Below are positions 9,390 through 18,903 of a stretch of 64,000 bases of DNA, one piece after another. Source of the stretch: Clostridium saudiense (lineage in GTDB: Bacteria > Bacillota > Clostridia > Clostridiales > Clostridiaceae). The translations under genes were made by a program, and so were the position numbers. The notes under the pieces are model-generated. The model searched no databases and was not told the DNA's origin. It was given only the letters and a program-made list of their open reading frames with translations. Location of the stretch: positions 109,569 through 173,568 of the forward strand of contig NZ_CBYM010000004.1 of NCBI RefSeq assembly GCF_000577815.1, read 5' to 3'. Within the stretch, counting starts at the first letter, position 1; every line of letters starts with the position of its first letter.

Positions 9390-10953
9390 AGCAATTATTG
9401 TAGATGATGAAGAGATGATTAGAAAAGGTATAAAAAATGTAATACAATGGGCATCATTAGGGATAGATGAAGTTCACATAGCATCATCGGCAAAAGAAGC
9501 TTTTGAAAAAATGCAGAATATCAAGTTTAATATAATGATTACGGATATTTGTATGCCTGAAATGGATGGATTAACTTTAGTTAAAGAAGTAAATGAGATT
9601 AATCCAGAATTGAAAATAATAGTATTAACAGGTTTTGATAATTTTGAATATGCGCAAAAATGTTGCAAAATGAATGTAAATGATTTCTTATTAAAGCCAG
9701 TTGATGAAGAGGAACTAACTAGTGTCATTAAAAAAATAGTTAAAGATTTAGATAGTGAAAGGGATAAAATTGAAAAACATAGAAAAATTGTTAGAGTTGA
9801 AGGAACAGAGCAACAGTTAAAATTAGATCAGTTAATGCAAAATATAATTTATGACATAAATTCAGAAGAAGCTATTAATAGTATAAAAAAAGAATATAAA
9901 TTGGACAATTACAACAAATTTAAAGTTGTAATATTAAAGCATATTTTAGATGATAATTTGTCATGGAAAAATCATTACAAACTCTTAAATTTATCTGTAA
10001 AGAAGGCTTGTATTGAAGTTGTTGATTGTGACAATAAGGGAATAACATTTGAGGATAGGGATAGGAATATAATTATTTTATTGTTTGCAACTAATAATGA
10101 TAAATTTGAAGAAAATATTAAATTTTTAATTCAGTATTTAAAGGATGAATATAACATAAATCAAAGGGTGATTTGGGGTAGCAGTGTTGATGATATAAGC
10201 AAGGCTAATATATCATATAACGATGGAATTATGCTAATTAATAAAGCACAATCTAATGTTAATAATGTAAATAGTTTAGAAAGTGAACAGGAAATAAAAA
10301 AATATAATGAAAGCTTATATTATCTAAAGAAATCTATAAGTGAAAATATTAATAAATTAGATAATTTAATAAACATATATGATAGATTTAGTAAACTTAT
10401 AGAGTCATATAATTTATCTATATATTTAATTAGAAAATCATGTTTTGATATTGCAACAACAGTATATTTTTCTTATATAAATGAATTTGATAATATGAAT
10501 AATGATAAGATTAATTCTTTAGCTATATCAATTCATGGAACTGATAAAGAAAGTACGATTAAAATTACAAGAGATTTTATAATACAGTTATATGGAATAG
10601 ATGATAAAGAAAACAAAGATATTATAATTAAGGCAAAAAAGTATATAAAGAATAATTTAGATAAAAGCATATCGGTTTATAGTATTGCAGAAATGCTTTA
10701 TGTTAATCCAACATACTTTTCAAGATTATTTAAAAACTCAACAGGAGAAGGATGTAATAATTATATAATAAGAAAAAAAATAGAAAAGGCTAAGTATTTA
10801 TTTAAGACAACGTCAATGAAGACTGGAAAAGTTGCAGAAATAGTAGGGTATAAAGATTCAAATTATTTTTCATTAACATTTAAAAAGCAAACAGGTTTTA
10901 CACCAAAAGAATTTAGAGAAATGGATGGGGAGAGTTATGAGAAAAAGAATTAG
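9382..10953 (+). CDS. YesN-type response regulator with AraC DNA-binding domain
   Basis: 523 residues. The receiver domain at the N-terminus has the acidic pair VDDEE, phosphoacceptor Asp55 in ITDICMPEMDG, and the Lys in LLKPVDE. A long variable middle part lies before two helix-turn-helix motifs at the C-terminus: ISVYSIAEMLYVNPTYFSRL and GKVAEIVGYKDSNYFS, with the AraC signature FKKQTGFTPKEFR. It should activate the transporter/GH3 operon in response to the upstream kinase. The gene overlaps both neighbours, so the system is one transcript. Confidence 0.93.
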   Translation: MYKAIIVDDEEMIRKGIKNVIQWASLGIDEVHIASSAKEAFEKMQNIKFNIMITDICMPEMDGLTLVKEVNEINPELKIIVLTGFDNFEYAQKCCKMNVNDFLLKPVDEEELTSVIKKIVKDLDSERDKIEKHRKIVRVEGTEQQLKLDQLMQNIIYDINSEEAINSIKKEYKLDNYNKFKVVILKHILDDNLSWKNHYKLLNLSVKKACIEVVDCDNKGITFEDRDRNIIILLFATNNDKFEENIKFLIQYLKDEYNINQRVIWGSSVDDISKANISYNDGIMLINKAQSNVNNVNSLESEQEIKKYNESLYYLKKSISENINKLDNLINIYDRFSKLIESYNLSIYLIRKSCFDIATTVYFSYINEFDNMNNDKINSLAISIHGTDKESTIKITRDFIIQLYGIDDKENKDIIIKAKKYIKNNLDKSISVYSIAEMLYVNPTYFSRLFKNSTGEGCNNYIIRKKIEKAKYLFKTTSMKTGKVAEIVGYKDSNYFSLTFKKQTGFTPKEFREMDGESYEKKN

Positions 10954-13075
10954 TCATGAGGATGCTTTAAAAAGAGCAAAAAAATTAGTAGAACAAATGA
11001 CATTGAAAGAAAAGGCAGAGCAATTGACATATAATGCAGCAGCAAATGAAAGGTTAAATATACCTAGATATAACTGGTGGAATGAAGCATTACATGGGGT
11101 TGCAAGAGCAGGTACTGCAACTATATTTCCACAAGCAATTGGACTTGCGGCCATATTTGATGATGATTTTTTAGGACAAGTAGCAAAGGCTATTTCAACA
11201 GAAGGGCGTGCAAAGTATAATGAATATTCTAAAAGTGATGATAGAGATATTTATAAAGGATTAACTTTTTGGTCACCTAACGTAAATATATTTAGAGATC
11301 CAAGGTGGGGAAGAGGTCAAGAAACTTATGGGGAAGACCCATATTTAACTTCAAGATTAGGAGTTTCATTTGTTAAAGGGTTGCAAGGTGATGGAAAGTA
11401 TCTAAAGCTTGCAGCATGTGCAAAACACTTTGCAGTTCATAGTGGGCCAGAAGGGTTGAGACATGAATTTAATGCAGTGGTAAATGATAAGGATTTATAT
11501 GAAACATATTTGCCTGCTTTTGAAGCTTGTGTAAAAGAAGCAGATGTAGAATCTGTTATGGGAGCCTATAATAGAACTAATGGAGAACCTTGTTGTGGTA
11601 GTAAAGCATTACTAGTAGATATATTAAGAGGAAAATGGAATTTTAAAGGACATGTTGTTTCAGATTGTTGGGCAATTGCAGATTTTCATATGAATCATAG
11701 AGTAACAAGTACAGCAACACAATCAGCAGCACTTGCAATAAAAAATGGATGTGATTTAAATTGTGGTAATGTATATTTACAAATGATGCTTGCCTATAAG
11801 GAAGGGCTTGTAAGTGAAGAAGATATTACAAGAGCTACAGAAAGATTAATTGCTACAAGAATAAGATTAGGTATGTTTGATGATGATTGTGAGTATGATG
11901 AAATACCTTATGAAGATAATGATTGTAAGAAGCATAATAACTTATCATTAGAAGCAGCAAGAAAATCAATAGTTTTATTAAGAAATAATGGAATATTACC
12001 TATAGACAAGTCAAAACTTAAATCTATTGCGGTTATAGGACCTAATGCAGATAGTAAAATAATGCTTAGTGGAAATTATTATGGTACAGCATCTAAGTAT
12101 ACAACTATATTAGAAGGTATACATGATGAGGTTGGTGAAGATGTTAGAGTATATTACTCAGAAGGATGTCATATATATAAAGATAGAGTTGAATCATTAG
12201 CATTACCTAATGATAGAATATCTGAAGCTGTGTCTATAGCTAAGAGAGCAGATGTTGCTATATTATGTTTAGGGTTAGATTCAACTATTGAAGGTGAGCA
12301 AGGAGATACAGGTAATAGTCAAGCTGCTGGTGATAAGGTCAATTTGAATTTACCAGGAAAGCAACAAGAGTTATTAGAGGCTGTAATAGAAACTGGAACA
12401 CCTATTGTTGTAGTTTTAGGAACAGGAAGTGCATTAACATTAAATGGAGTAGATGAAAAGTGTGATGCAATTTTAAATGCTTGGTATCCAGGTAGTCATG
12501 GTGGAAAAGCTGTGGCTGATATTTTATTTGGAAATTGTTCACCAACTGGAAAGTTACCAATTACATTTTATAAAGGGATAGATAAATTACCACCATTTGA
12601 AGATTATTCAATGAATAATAGGACTTATAGGTATATGAATGAAGAAAGTTTATATTCTTTTGGATATGGTTTAACTTATTCTAATGTAGAGCTTAGTAAT
12701 TTAAAGGTTGACAATATAAATGATAATTTAGATGATATTTCAGTAACGGTAGATATAAAGAATATCGGAAATTATGACATTGAAGAAGTTGTACAATGTT
12801 ATATTAAAGATTTAGAATCAATATATGCTGTTAAGAATCATAGTTTAGCTGCATTTAAACGTGTTTCTTTAAAGATAAATGAAATTAAAACTGTTGAATT
12901 AAAGATTGATAAAAAAGCATTTGAAATTGTGGATAATAATGGTAACAGATATATTAATAGTAATAAATTTAAGTTATATGTTGGTATTTCGCAACCAGAT
13001 AGTAGAAGTATAGAATTATTAAAGATAACTCCTCTTGAATATGAAATAAGTATAAATAACAGCATAGTAAATTAA
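10937..13075 (+). CDS. GH3 beta-xylosidase / beta-glucosidase
   Basis: 712 residues from the ATG at 10937, which has RBS GGGGAGAG; an upstream in-frame ATG at 10925 lacks one. The GH3 N-terminal barrel has RYNWWNEALHGVAR, typical of the beta-xylosidase/arabinofuranosidase branch, FRDPRWGRGQETYGEDP, KHFAVHSGPEG, and the nucleophile Asp243 in HVVSDCWAI. The GH3 C-terminal alpha/beta domain (SIAVIGPNAD, ILNAWYPGSHGGKAVA) and a fibronectin III-like tail (from about 600) complete it. There is no signal peptide, so it cleaves imported beta-xylosides or glucosides in the cytoplasm. It overlaps the regulator gene by 17 bases. Xylosidase is preferred; glucosidase cannot be excluded. Confidence 0.9.
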   Translation: MRKRISHEDALKRAKKLVEQMTLKEKAEQLTYNAAANERLNIPRYNWWNEALHGVARAGTATIFPQAIGLAAIFDDDFLGQVAKAISTEGRAKYNEYSKSDDRDIYKGLTFWSPNVNIFRDPRWGRGQETYGEDPYLTSRLGVSFVKGLQGDGKYLKLAACAKHFAVHSGPEGLRHEFNAVVNDKDLYETYLPAFEACVKEADVESVMGAYNRTNGEPCCGSKALLVDILRGKWNFKGHVVSDCWAIADFHMNHRVTSTATQSAALAIKNGCDLNCGNVYLQMMLAYKEGLVSEEDITRATERLIATRIRLGMFDDDCEYDEIPYEDNDCKKHNNLSLEAARKSIVLLRNNGILPIDKSKLKSIAVIGPNADSKIMLSGNYYGTASKYTTILEGIHDEVGEDVRVYYSEGCHIYKDRVESLALPNDRISEAVSIAKRADVAILCLGLDSTIEGEQGDTGNSQAAGDKVNLNLPGKQQELLEAVIETGTPIVVVLGTGSALTLNGVDEKCDAILNAWYPGSHGGKAVADILFGNCSPTGKLPITFYKGIDKLPPFEDYSMNNRTYRYMNEESLYSFGYGLTYSNVELSNLKVDNINDNLDDISVTVDIKNIGNYDIEEVVQCYIKDLESIYAVKNHSLAAFKRVSLKINEIKTVELKIDKKAFEIVDNNGNRYINSNKFKLYVGISQPDSRSIELLKITPLEYEISINNSIVN

Positions 13076-13119
13076 GATGGTTCTTAGCTATGAAAATTAC
13101 TATGTAGAAGTATATAGTT

Positions 13120-13153
13120 AAAGCGGTTGCATAATTTATGCAGCTGCTTTTTT
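13120..13153 (+). terminator. Intrinsic terminator after the GH3 operon
   Basis: Arms AAGCGGTTGCATAA and TTATGCAGCTGCTT pair with two mismatched positions and are followed by TTTTTAAT. Confidence 0.85.
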
Positions 13154-13212
13154 AATATGTAAGAGTGTTAAATGATTAAGCTCCATATAGAGTAAATATA
13201 TATATAACATAA

Positions 13213-13247
13213 GAACACTTGTTCTTTGAGTTTGGTTGCTCTATAAT
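13213..13247 (+). promoter_or_regulatory. SOS (LexA) box overlapping a promoter
   Basis: GAACACTTGTTC at 13213-13224 is the exact GAAC-N4-GTTC core of Gram-positive LexA (DinR) operators. A TATAAT -10 lies at 13242-13247, with a -35-like TTGTTC at 13219-13224 and a 17-base spacer, so the LexA box covers the -35. The downstream gene is a radical SAM DNA-repair-type protein, which fits SOS control. Confidence 0.72.
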
Positions 13248-13282
13248 ATATCTATAGATTATTAATAAAGCTGGTGATTAAA

Positions 13283-14635
13283 ATGGATATTAATGAAAAG
13301 CTAAGAATTTTAAGTGGTGCTGCTAAATATGACGTGTCTTGTTCATCTTCAGGCTCTAATAGAAGTTCAAAAAAGGGTGCAATAGGTTCAGTTTCATCAA
13401 GTGGGATTTGTCATAGTTTTACTCCAGATGGACGTTGCATATCTTTACTTAAAATATTATTAAGTAATTGTTGCATATATGATTGTGCTTATTGTATAAA
13501 CAGAAAATCTAATGATGTGGAAAGAGCTTCTTTTACAGCTGAGGAAATAATAAATTTAACTATGAATTTTTATAGACGCAATTACATAGAAGGATTATTT
13601 TTAAGTTCGGCAATAATTAATAGTCCTAACTTTACTATGGAGTTACTTACTACAGTAGTTGAAAAACTTAGGGTAGAATATAATTTTAGAGGATATATTC
13701 ACTTAAAGGCAATTCCAGGTGCTGATGAGGAACTTATTAAAAAAGCAGGTTCATATGTTGATAGAATGAGTGTAAATATTGAATTACCATCATCAAATTC
13801 ATTAAAGCTTTTAGCTCCAGAAAAGAAAAAAGAAGAAATATTTAAGCCAATGAGTTTAATAAAAAATAACATAATCTCTAATAAAGATGAACGTAAAAGG
13901 TATAAATCATCACCAATATTTGTACCAGGAGGACAAAGTACACAGCTTATTGTTGGTGCAACAAAGGAAAATGACTTAAATATATTAAATTTAACAGAAA
14001 ATCTTTATAATAAATTTGATTTAAAAAGAGTTTATTATTCAGCTTATGTACCAGTTAATAATGGTGGAAACTTACCAGAAATTAAAAATCCACCAACACT
14101 TAGAGAACATAGATTGTATCAAGGGGATTGGCTTTTAAGGGTATATGGATTCAAGGCCAATGAATTATTAGATGAAAAGAATCCTAATTTTGATATTAAT
14201 TTTGATCCTAAAACTACATGGGCTTTAAATAATATAGATAAATTTCCAGTGGAAGTGAATATAGCATCATATGAAATGTTAATTAGAGTACCAGGAATAG
14301 GAATAAGGGGAGCAAGAAAAATTATTAGTGCTAGAAGAATAAATTCTTTAGATTTTATAGACTTAAAAAAACTAGGAATAGTAATAAAAAGAGCACAATA
14401 TTTTGTTACTTGCAAAGGAAAGTATTTTGGAGCTGTTGCTTTTGATGATGTTAAGATACGAAGTGCATTAAAACCTAAATTTGATTTAAATATTATTGAT
14501 GAAGATGTTGAGCAAATATCATTTTTTAATAAGGATATAGGAAATATTATTTTAGAGGATAATGGCAGCTATTCTACTGAAAAGAAAGTTTTATTATTAA
14601 ATGATAAAGATACGTCAATAAGTGGGGAGTTATAA
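13283..14635 (+). CDS. Radical SAM DNA modification/repair-type protein (UDG-linked family)
   Basis: 450 residues from the ATG at 13283 (RBS GGTGAT; an upstream GTG overlaps that RBS). The radical SAM cluster motif is C64-x3-C68-x2-C71 in CCIYDCAYC. The C-terminal part has a helix-hairpin-helix, ASYEMLIRVPGIGIRGARKI, a non-specific DNA-binding element. This combination matches the family annotated as putative DNA modification/repair radical SAM protein, found next to a DUF4130-type partner and in some genomes to a uracil-DNA glycosylase. Here the partner gene follows immediately and the promoter carries an SOS box. The reaction is not established; spore-photoproduct-lyase-like chemistry is a guess. 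Confidence 0.88.
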   Translation: MDINEKLRILSGAAKYDVSCSSSGSNRSSKKGAIGSVSSSGICHSFTPDGRCISLLKILLSNCCIYDCAYCINRKSNDVERASFTAEEIINLTMNFYRRNYIEGLFLSSAIINSPNFTMELLTTVVEKLRVEYNFRGYIHLKAIPGADEELIKKAGSYVDRMSVNIELPSSNSLKLLAPEKKKEEIFKPMSLIKNNIISNKDERKRYKSSPIFVPGGQSTQLIVGATKENDLNILNLTENLYNKFDLKRVYYSAYVPVNNGGNLPEIKNPPTLREHRLYQGDWLLRVYGFKANELLDEKNPNFDINFDPKTTWALNNIDKFPVEVNIASYEMLIRVPGIGIRGARKIISARRINSLDFIDLKKLGIVIKRAQYFVTCKGKYFGAVAFDDVKIRSALKPKFDLNIIDEDVEQISFFNKDIGNIILEDNGSYSTEKKVLLLNDKDTSISGEL

Positions 14636-14649
14636 GAGGTGATAATATA

Positions 14650-15390
14650 TTGAATTCATATTTATATGATGGAAGCTTTGAAGGTTTTTTAACATCTATT
14701 TTTTATGCTTATAGCTGCAAGGATAGTTGCATTATTGTAAAATCAAAAGAATATATTCCAAATTTAATAGATGAAGTAATAGATATAAATACAGAAATTG
14801 ATAAGTTTGAGAGAGTTTATAAAAGTATGTCTGAAAAGCTTAATAATAATGTTTTAAGAAATATATATTACTTATACCTTAGTGATATACAAGGATCAGA
14901 AAATCTTGCATTAGATTATTTAAGATTATGTTACAAGTATGGAATAGATATTAACTTAGCTAAAAATAATGAAACAATAATTTTAGTAGATAAATATTGC
15001 AAAAGAGTAAGTGGAGAAGCACATAGTTTTACTGGTTTTGTAAGATTTAAGGAAATAGGTCCTTTAAGTTATTATTCAGTTATTGAGCCAGATCATAATA
15101 TATTACCTATAATATTAAGGCATTTTACTAACAGGTTTTCTGATCAAAATTTTATAATACATGATTTAAAAAGAGAAAAGGCAATAGTTTATAACACAAA
15201 AGAAGCAATTATTACAGACTTAACTAAAGAACAGGGAGAAAAGTTAAGTAATAAAATTGATGATAGTGATTTTGAAAATTTATGGAGGACTTTTTATAAT
15301 TCTGTAAATATTGAAGAACGTAAAAATCATAAATGTAGAAATCAGCATATGCCAAGAAGGTATTGGAAGCATTTAACGGAGTTACAGTAA
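14650..15390 (+). CDS. DUF4130-type probable DNA metabolism protein
   Basis: 246 residues from a TTG start with RBS GAGGTGAT. The N-terminus YLYDGSFEGFLTSIFYAY and the C-terminus RNQHMPRRYWKHLTE are hallmarks of the protein family always paired with the UDG-linked radical SAM protein. It lies 14 bases after that gene, in the same transcript and under the same SOS box. In some genomes the family is fused to a uracil-DNA glycosylase domain; no such domain is present here. Its biochemical role is unknown and is presumed to be DNA repair. Confidence 0.85.
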   Translation: MNSYLYDGSFEGFLTSIFYAYSCKDSCIIVKSKEYIPNLIDEVIDINTEIDKFERVYKSMSEKLNNNVLRNIYYLYLSDIQGSENLALDYLRLCYKYGIDINLAKNNETIILVDKYCKRVSGEAHSFTGFVRFKEIGPLSYYSVIEPDHNILPIILRHFTNRFSDQNFIIHDLKREKAIVYNTKEAIITDLTKEQGEKLSNKIDDSDFENLWRTFYNSVNIEERKNHKCRNQHMPRRYWKHLTELQ

Positions 15391-15406
15391 ATAGTAACTC
15401 CTTTTT
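15378..15406 (+). terminator. Terminator overlapping the end of the DUF4130 gene
   Basis: Arms GGAGTTAC and GTAACTCC are followed by TTTTTAG. The left arm contains the last codons of the gene. The 210 bases from here to 15616 hold only a 14-codon open stretch from an ATG at 15503 and nothing else recognisable. Confidence 0.82.
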
Positions 15407-15616
15407 AGTATATAAAAAATTAAATGTTTACATAAAGATGTTGACTTTGTTTAAAGTTAAAAAGATAATTAAATTGTAAATAATGGTAGAGGGGATAGAG
15501 AAATGAATCATGTAGCAAATAATAAAAAATATGAAGAGGTAAAGTAGCATTGGGGGAAAGTTAAATAAAATTTTTGGACATTAAAGGTCCAGAAAAATGG
15601 GAAAAGGTGAGAATTA

Positions 15617-16696
15617 ATGGATGGGTCTATAAAAAAGAAGTTAGAGAAAAGAAATGAGAGAATAATTAATGCAGTTATAAAGAAGGCAAATAGTATTTGT
15701 CCAGAATCCATTGCATTAATAGGGGTTTATGGTTCATTTTATACTGGAGATATACATGACAAGTCAGATTTAGATTTATGTATTGTCATAAATGATGATG
15801 AAGGATGGAAACTTTCTTCATGTTTTATTTTAGATGATGTTGCTTTTGATATTTATTGTACACCATGGGATGTACTTGAAGATATGGCTGAATATAAAAA
15901 CCCTTATATTACAAAGCTTTTAGATTTAAATGTTTTATATATTAAAGAGAAAAAGTTCTTAATAAGATATGATGAGTTAAAGTTAAAGGCTATAAAAAGA
16001 TTAAAAGAAAAATTTTCTATAAAGGATAATGAAAATGCTGAAAAGCTTCTTGAAGAAGGAATTAAGGAATATGCTAATATAATGCTTAGTAGTGAGTATG
16101 GAGAATGTAGATATAAGGTAGCAGGAATGCTTTATAATATTGAACAAGCTATTTATATATATAATAAAAAATATATAAATACAGGTGTAAAGAGAATTCC
16201 TGAAGAAATATCAAAAATGGAAAATTTACCAGAAGGGTTTATTGAATTATATAAGAAGCTTATTGAATCAGAAAATATTGAAGAAATGAAGAATATATCA
16301 ACAAGATTAATGAAATCTATGAAAGATTTTTCAAGTGTTATGAGAGCTAAGGTTACTACTAAAAAAACAATAACAGAAAATGATATTAAGGGATCTTATG
16401 AAGAAATTTACTCTAATTGGAAAAATAAGATGTATCATGCTGCTGATATAAATGATACTTATTTATCTTTGAACACTGCTGCAAGTTGTCAGGAATTTTA
16501 TGATGATATGTATAATGAATATAATATTAAAAAGGTTGATATTATGAAAAAGTTAAAAGATAATAATTTAAAGGAAGCAGCAAAATGTTTTGATGAAGCT
16601 ATGGAAGAATATAAAGAAAATTATAATAGGTTAAATATCGATGTTGTAAAATATAATGATTTAGATGAGTTTGAAGAAAATTATTTACAGTCTTAA
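15617..16696 (+). CDS. Nucleotidyltransferase-fold protein
   Basis: 359 residues. Near residues 34-56 the sequence GVYGSFYTGDIHDKSDLDLCIVI shows the nucleotidyltransferase signature G-S-x9-D-x-D (split here: GSFYTGDIHD, then SDLDL), with a third acidic candidate in AFDIYC. The C-terminal two thirds are helical and charged, with no family I recognise. Such proteins can be antibiotic adenylyltransferases, minimal NTases of toxin-antitoxin pairs, or tRNA/protein modifiers. Nothing in context decides. RBS AAAAGGTG precedes the ATG. It is transcribed alone and ends at a strong terminator. Confidence 0.75.
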   Translation: MDGSIKKKLEKRNERIINAVIKKANSICPESIALIGVYGSFYTGDIHDKSDLDLCIVINDDEGWKLSSCFILDDVAFDIYCTPWDVLEDMAEYKNPYITKLLDLNVLYIKEKKFLIRYDELKLKAIKRLKEKFSIKDNENAEKLLEEGIKEYANIMLSSEYGECRYKVAGMLYNIEQAIYIYNKKYINTGVKRIPEEISKMENLPEGFIELYKKLIESENIEEMKNISTRLMKSMKDFSSVMRAKVTTKKTITENDIKGSYEEIYSNWKNKMYHAADINDTYLSLNTAASCQEFYDDMYNEYNIKKVDIMKKLKDNNLKEAAKCFDEAMEEYKENYNRLNIDVVKYNDLDEFEENYLQS

Positions 16697-16730
16697 TAAA
16701 ATGGATTATATATTTGATATGGATAAATAG

Positions 16731-16785
16731 ATTAGCCCTAGACGTGAACTACTAATTAGTTTAGTTTGCTTCTGGGGCTAATTTA
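16731..16785 (+). terminator. Bidirectional terminator between convergent genes
   Basis: Arms ATTAGCCCT and GGGGCTAAT enclose a second inner pairing (AACTACTAATTAGTTTAGTT region). The hairpin lies between the plus-strand nucleotidyltransferase and the minus-strand XRE regulator. Confidence 0.75.
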
Positions 16786-16804
16786 TATAATATCAAAAGG
16801 ATTT

Positions 16805-17248
16805 TTACTCAACATTGCCTAAAAGCTCTAACTCTAACTCAGCTAATTTTAAATTTGCATCAATAACAGAGTAGCCATTATTTATAAAATAAATTATTAA
16901 GCCATCACGAGCATTTTTAGAATATAGCTTATTAAATCCTGCAAGGGTAAGGCATCTGTTAGATTCATCAATAGATAACTTGCAAGCAAGGCAGAGTTTT
17001 AATACATTATCTCTACTTGGGTTTTTTGTTCCATTTAGTATTTGATAGCCATAATTTCTATGAATATCAGCATTAGCAATAAGTTCACTCTTTTTTATTT
17101 TTTTAGAAATTCTTAAACTATCTAAATACTTAGAAAATGTTAATTTAGGAATTGGTGAAAGTGTATTTTTAATAAAATTATCAAGCTCACTTTCAGAATT
17201 AATATTATTAATTATATTATCAAGTTCAGTAGTATTATTATCTAACAT
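16805..17248 (-). CDS. XRE-type helix-turn-helix regulator divergent from the kinase
   Basis: 147 residues. An acidic, Asn-rich N-terminus is followed by a helix-turn-helix of Cro/XRE type at about 38-95 (FSKYLDSLRISKKIKKSELI, then HRNYGYQILNGTKNPSRDNV) and a helical C-terminus. It is transcribed away from the Ser/Thr kinase gene, with 102 bases between the starts and a 16-base palindrome in that gap. XRE-like proteins of this kind often sit beside Ser/Thr kinases in clostridia and may be phosphorylated by them (inference). It is not closely similar to a phage repressor. Confidence 0.75.
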   Translation of the reverse strand: MLDNNTTELDNIINNINSESELDNFIKNTLSPIPKLTFSKYLDSLRISKKIKKSELIANADIHRNYGYQILNGTKNPSRDNVLKLCLACKLSIDESNRCLTLAGFNKLYSKNARDGLIIYFINNGYSVIDANLKLAELELELLGNVE

Positions 17249-17272
17249 TATTATTCTCCATTATTATTTTTA

Positions 17273-17288
17273 TACTCAAAATTGAGTA
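17273..17288. promoter_or_regulatory. 16-base palindrome, candidate operator of the XRE regulator
   Basis: TACTCAA-AA-TTGAGTA has perfect seven-base half-sites with a two-base centre. It lies 25 bases upstream of the XRE start codon in the divergent intergenic region, so one bound dimer could repress both directions. Function is inferred from position and symmetry. Confidence 0.6.
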
Positions 17289-17350
17289 ATTCATATAATA
17301 ATGATAAAATAAAACTTGCTAAAAATCAAATAACTAAGGGGTAGAGGAGT

Positions 17351-18793
17351 ATGGAAAATGTTAGCTTTGATGAAATAGAATCAAAGTACAGTGAGCTTAC
17401 AGAACTTAATAATTCAGCAAAAAGTAATGTATATTTAGTTAGAAGTGAAGTAGATGGAAGAATCTATATAAAAAAGGAGTTAAAAAATTATAATATTGAC
17501 GTATATAAACAAATAATGAATATAGAAAATTTCTACATGGCTAGAGTATATGAAGTATTTAAATGTGAAGATTCATTAATAGTAATTGAAGAGTTTATTA
17601 ATGGACAAACATTACAAGCTATATTAGACAATGAAGGACCATTAGAAGAAACAAAAGCAATAAAATATATGATTAATTTATGCTCGATTTTAGATGTTTT
17701 ACATAATTTAAATCCAGCAGTTATACATAGAGATATAAAGCCTTCTAATATAATAATAGATAATAATGGAATATTAAAGCTTATAGATTTTGATGTTTCA
17801 AGAGTATATAAAGAAGAAAGAAATATGGATACGCATATATTAGGAACTAAGGGGTATGCGCCACCAGAGCAGTTTGGTTTTGAACAAACAGATTGTAGAA
17901 GTGATATTTATTCAGTTGGGGTAATGCTGAATGTATTAACTACAGGAAAGCATATAAAAGAAGAGCTAAATGAGGGAAAATTAAAAGGAATAATTAAAAA
18001 GTGTACAAACATTTCACCAGATAATAGGTATTCTAATGTAAAAGAATTAAAAAAAGCTTTAGAAAATGTTTTATACTATAAAGGACAAGAAGAGTATAAA
18101 GAAACAGTTATTAAATCTGAAAACTCTGAGCCAGAATTTATAAAAGATAAGTATAAACAAGAAGAAGAGGAAAGAGTATCAATTTCTTTAAATGAAAATA
18201 AATATACAAATGAAAAAACTAAAAAGGGAGTTCCAAAAATAAAAGAAAAGGAAGCTTCAAATAATGAAAATTTATTTTCAAATAAGGAGAAAGTATACAA
18301 TAATTTTAAGAAATCAAATGAAAAAGAGAAATTGAACTTAAATAAATTTGGTGGAAAGAAGAAAGTTAATTTAAATAAAGCAGATGAAAAAGAAAAGCTT
18401 AATTTAAATAAAATAGATAAAGAAGAAAATTTAAATTCAAATTTAAATAAGGGAAAAAAACATAAAAAAATTAATATAATATCTGAAATAAAAGATTTAC
18501 CAGGATGTGGGGCTAGGAATCCTTTTATGATATTGGGAGCAAGTTTATGGTACTTATTTTTAGCTTTTGGATTCTTTTGCAATTGGGGAAGTGGTGATAT
18601 TACATTAATTTTAGAAGATATATTTGTTGTAGCTTTATTATTATCATTTACTTTATTTAATGGAAATTATAAAAATATAAAAAGTAAATTACCTTTGACT
18701 AGAAGTAATGTGAAAAATAGAGTGATAGCAGGTGTTATTATATATAATATTGTTATTTTTATGATATATGGAATTATCACAGAATTAATTTAA
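17351..18793 (+). CDS. Membrane-anchored Ser/Thr protein kinase with repeat linker
   Basis: 480 residues. The kinase domain covers about residues 12-240: an ATP-contacting Lys in IYIKKEL, the catalytic loop HRDIKPSNIIID, the metal-binding motif as DFD rather than DFG, and the activation segment GTKGYAPPEQFG. A charged linker of about 130 residues follows, with repeated LNLNK units (EKLNLNKFGG, KVNLNKADEK, EKLNLNKIDK). Three hydrophobic segments end the protein (ASLWYLFLAFGFFCNW, DIFVVALLLSF, VIAGVIIYNIVIFMIY). There are no PASTA domains, so it is not PrkC. It is divergent from an XRE regulator and followed by two genes of unknown function. Confidence 0.88.
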   Translation: MENVSFDEIESKYSELTELNNSAKSNVYLVRSEVDGRIYIKKELKNYNIDVYKQIMNIENFYMARVYEVFKCEDSLIVIEEFINGQTLQAILDNEGPLEETKAIKYMINLCSILDVLHNLNPAVIHRDIKPSNIIIDNNGILKLIDFDVSRVYKEERNMDTHILGTKGYAPPEQFGFEQTDCRSDIYSVGVMLNVLTTGKHIKEELNEGKLKGIIKKCTNISPDNRYSNVKELKKALENVLYYKGQEEYKETVIKSENSEPEFIKDKYKQEEEERVSISLNENKYTNEKTKKGVPKIKEKEASNNENLFSNKEKVYNNFKKSNEKEKLNLNKFGGKKKVNLNKADEKEKLNLNKIDKEENLNSNLNKGKKHKKINIISEIKDLPGCGARNPFMILGASLWYLFLAFGFFCNWGSGDITLILEDIFVVALLLSFTLFNGNYKNIKSKLPLTRSNVKNRVIAGVIIYNIVIFMIYGIITELI

Positions 18794-18903
18794 AAAAATA
18801 TTAAAATGTATGCTGACAGCATAACAAAGGCCTTCAAAAAGTAATTAAAATAATATTATCAAGTGAAGTTAATATTATTATTTATTTTTTGGAGGTTATT
18901 TTT

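Noticed and set aside
15503..15547. 14-codon open frame between the DUF4130 gene and the nucleotidyltransferase
   Set aside because: It has a plausible RBS but is too short and compositionally plain to support. The following DNA holds stops in all frames before the next gene.
18076..18582. Long Phe/Ser-rich minus-strand frame over the kinase linker
   Set aside because: It is an antisense shadow of the Lys/Asn-rich linker. It has no RBS and low-complexity composition.
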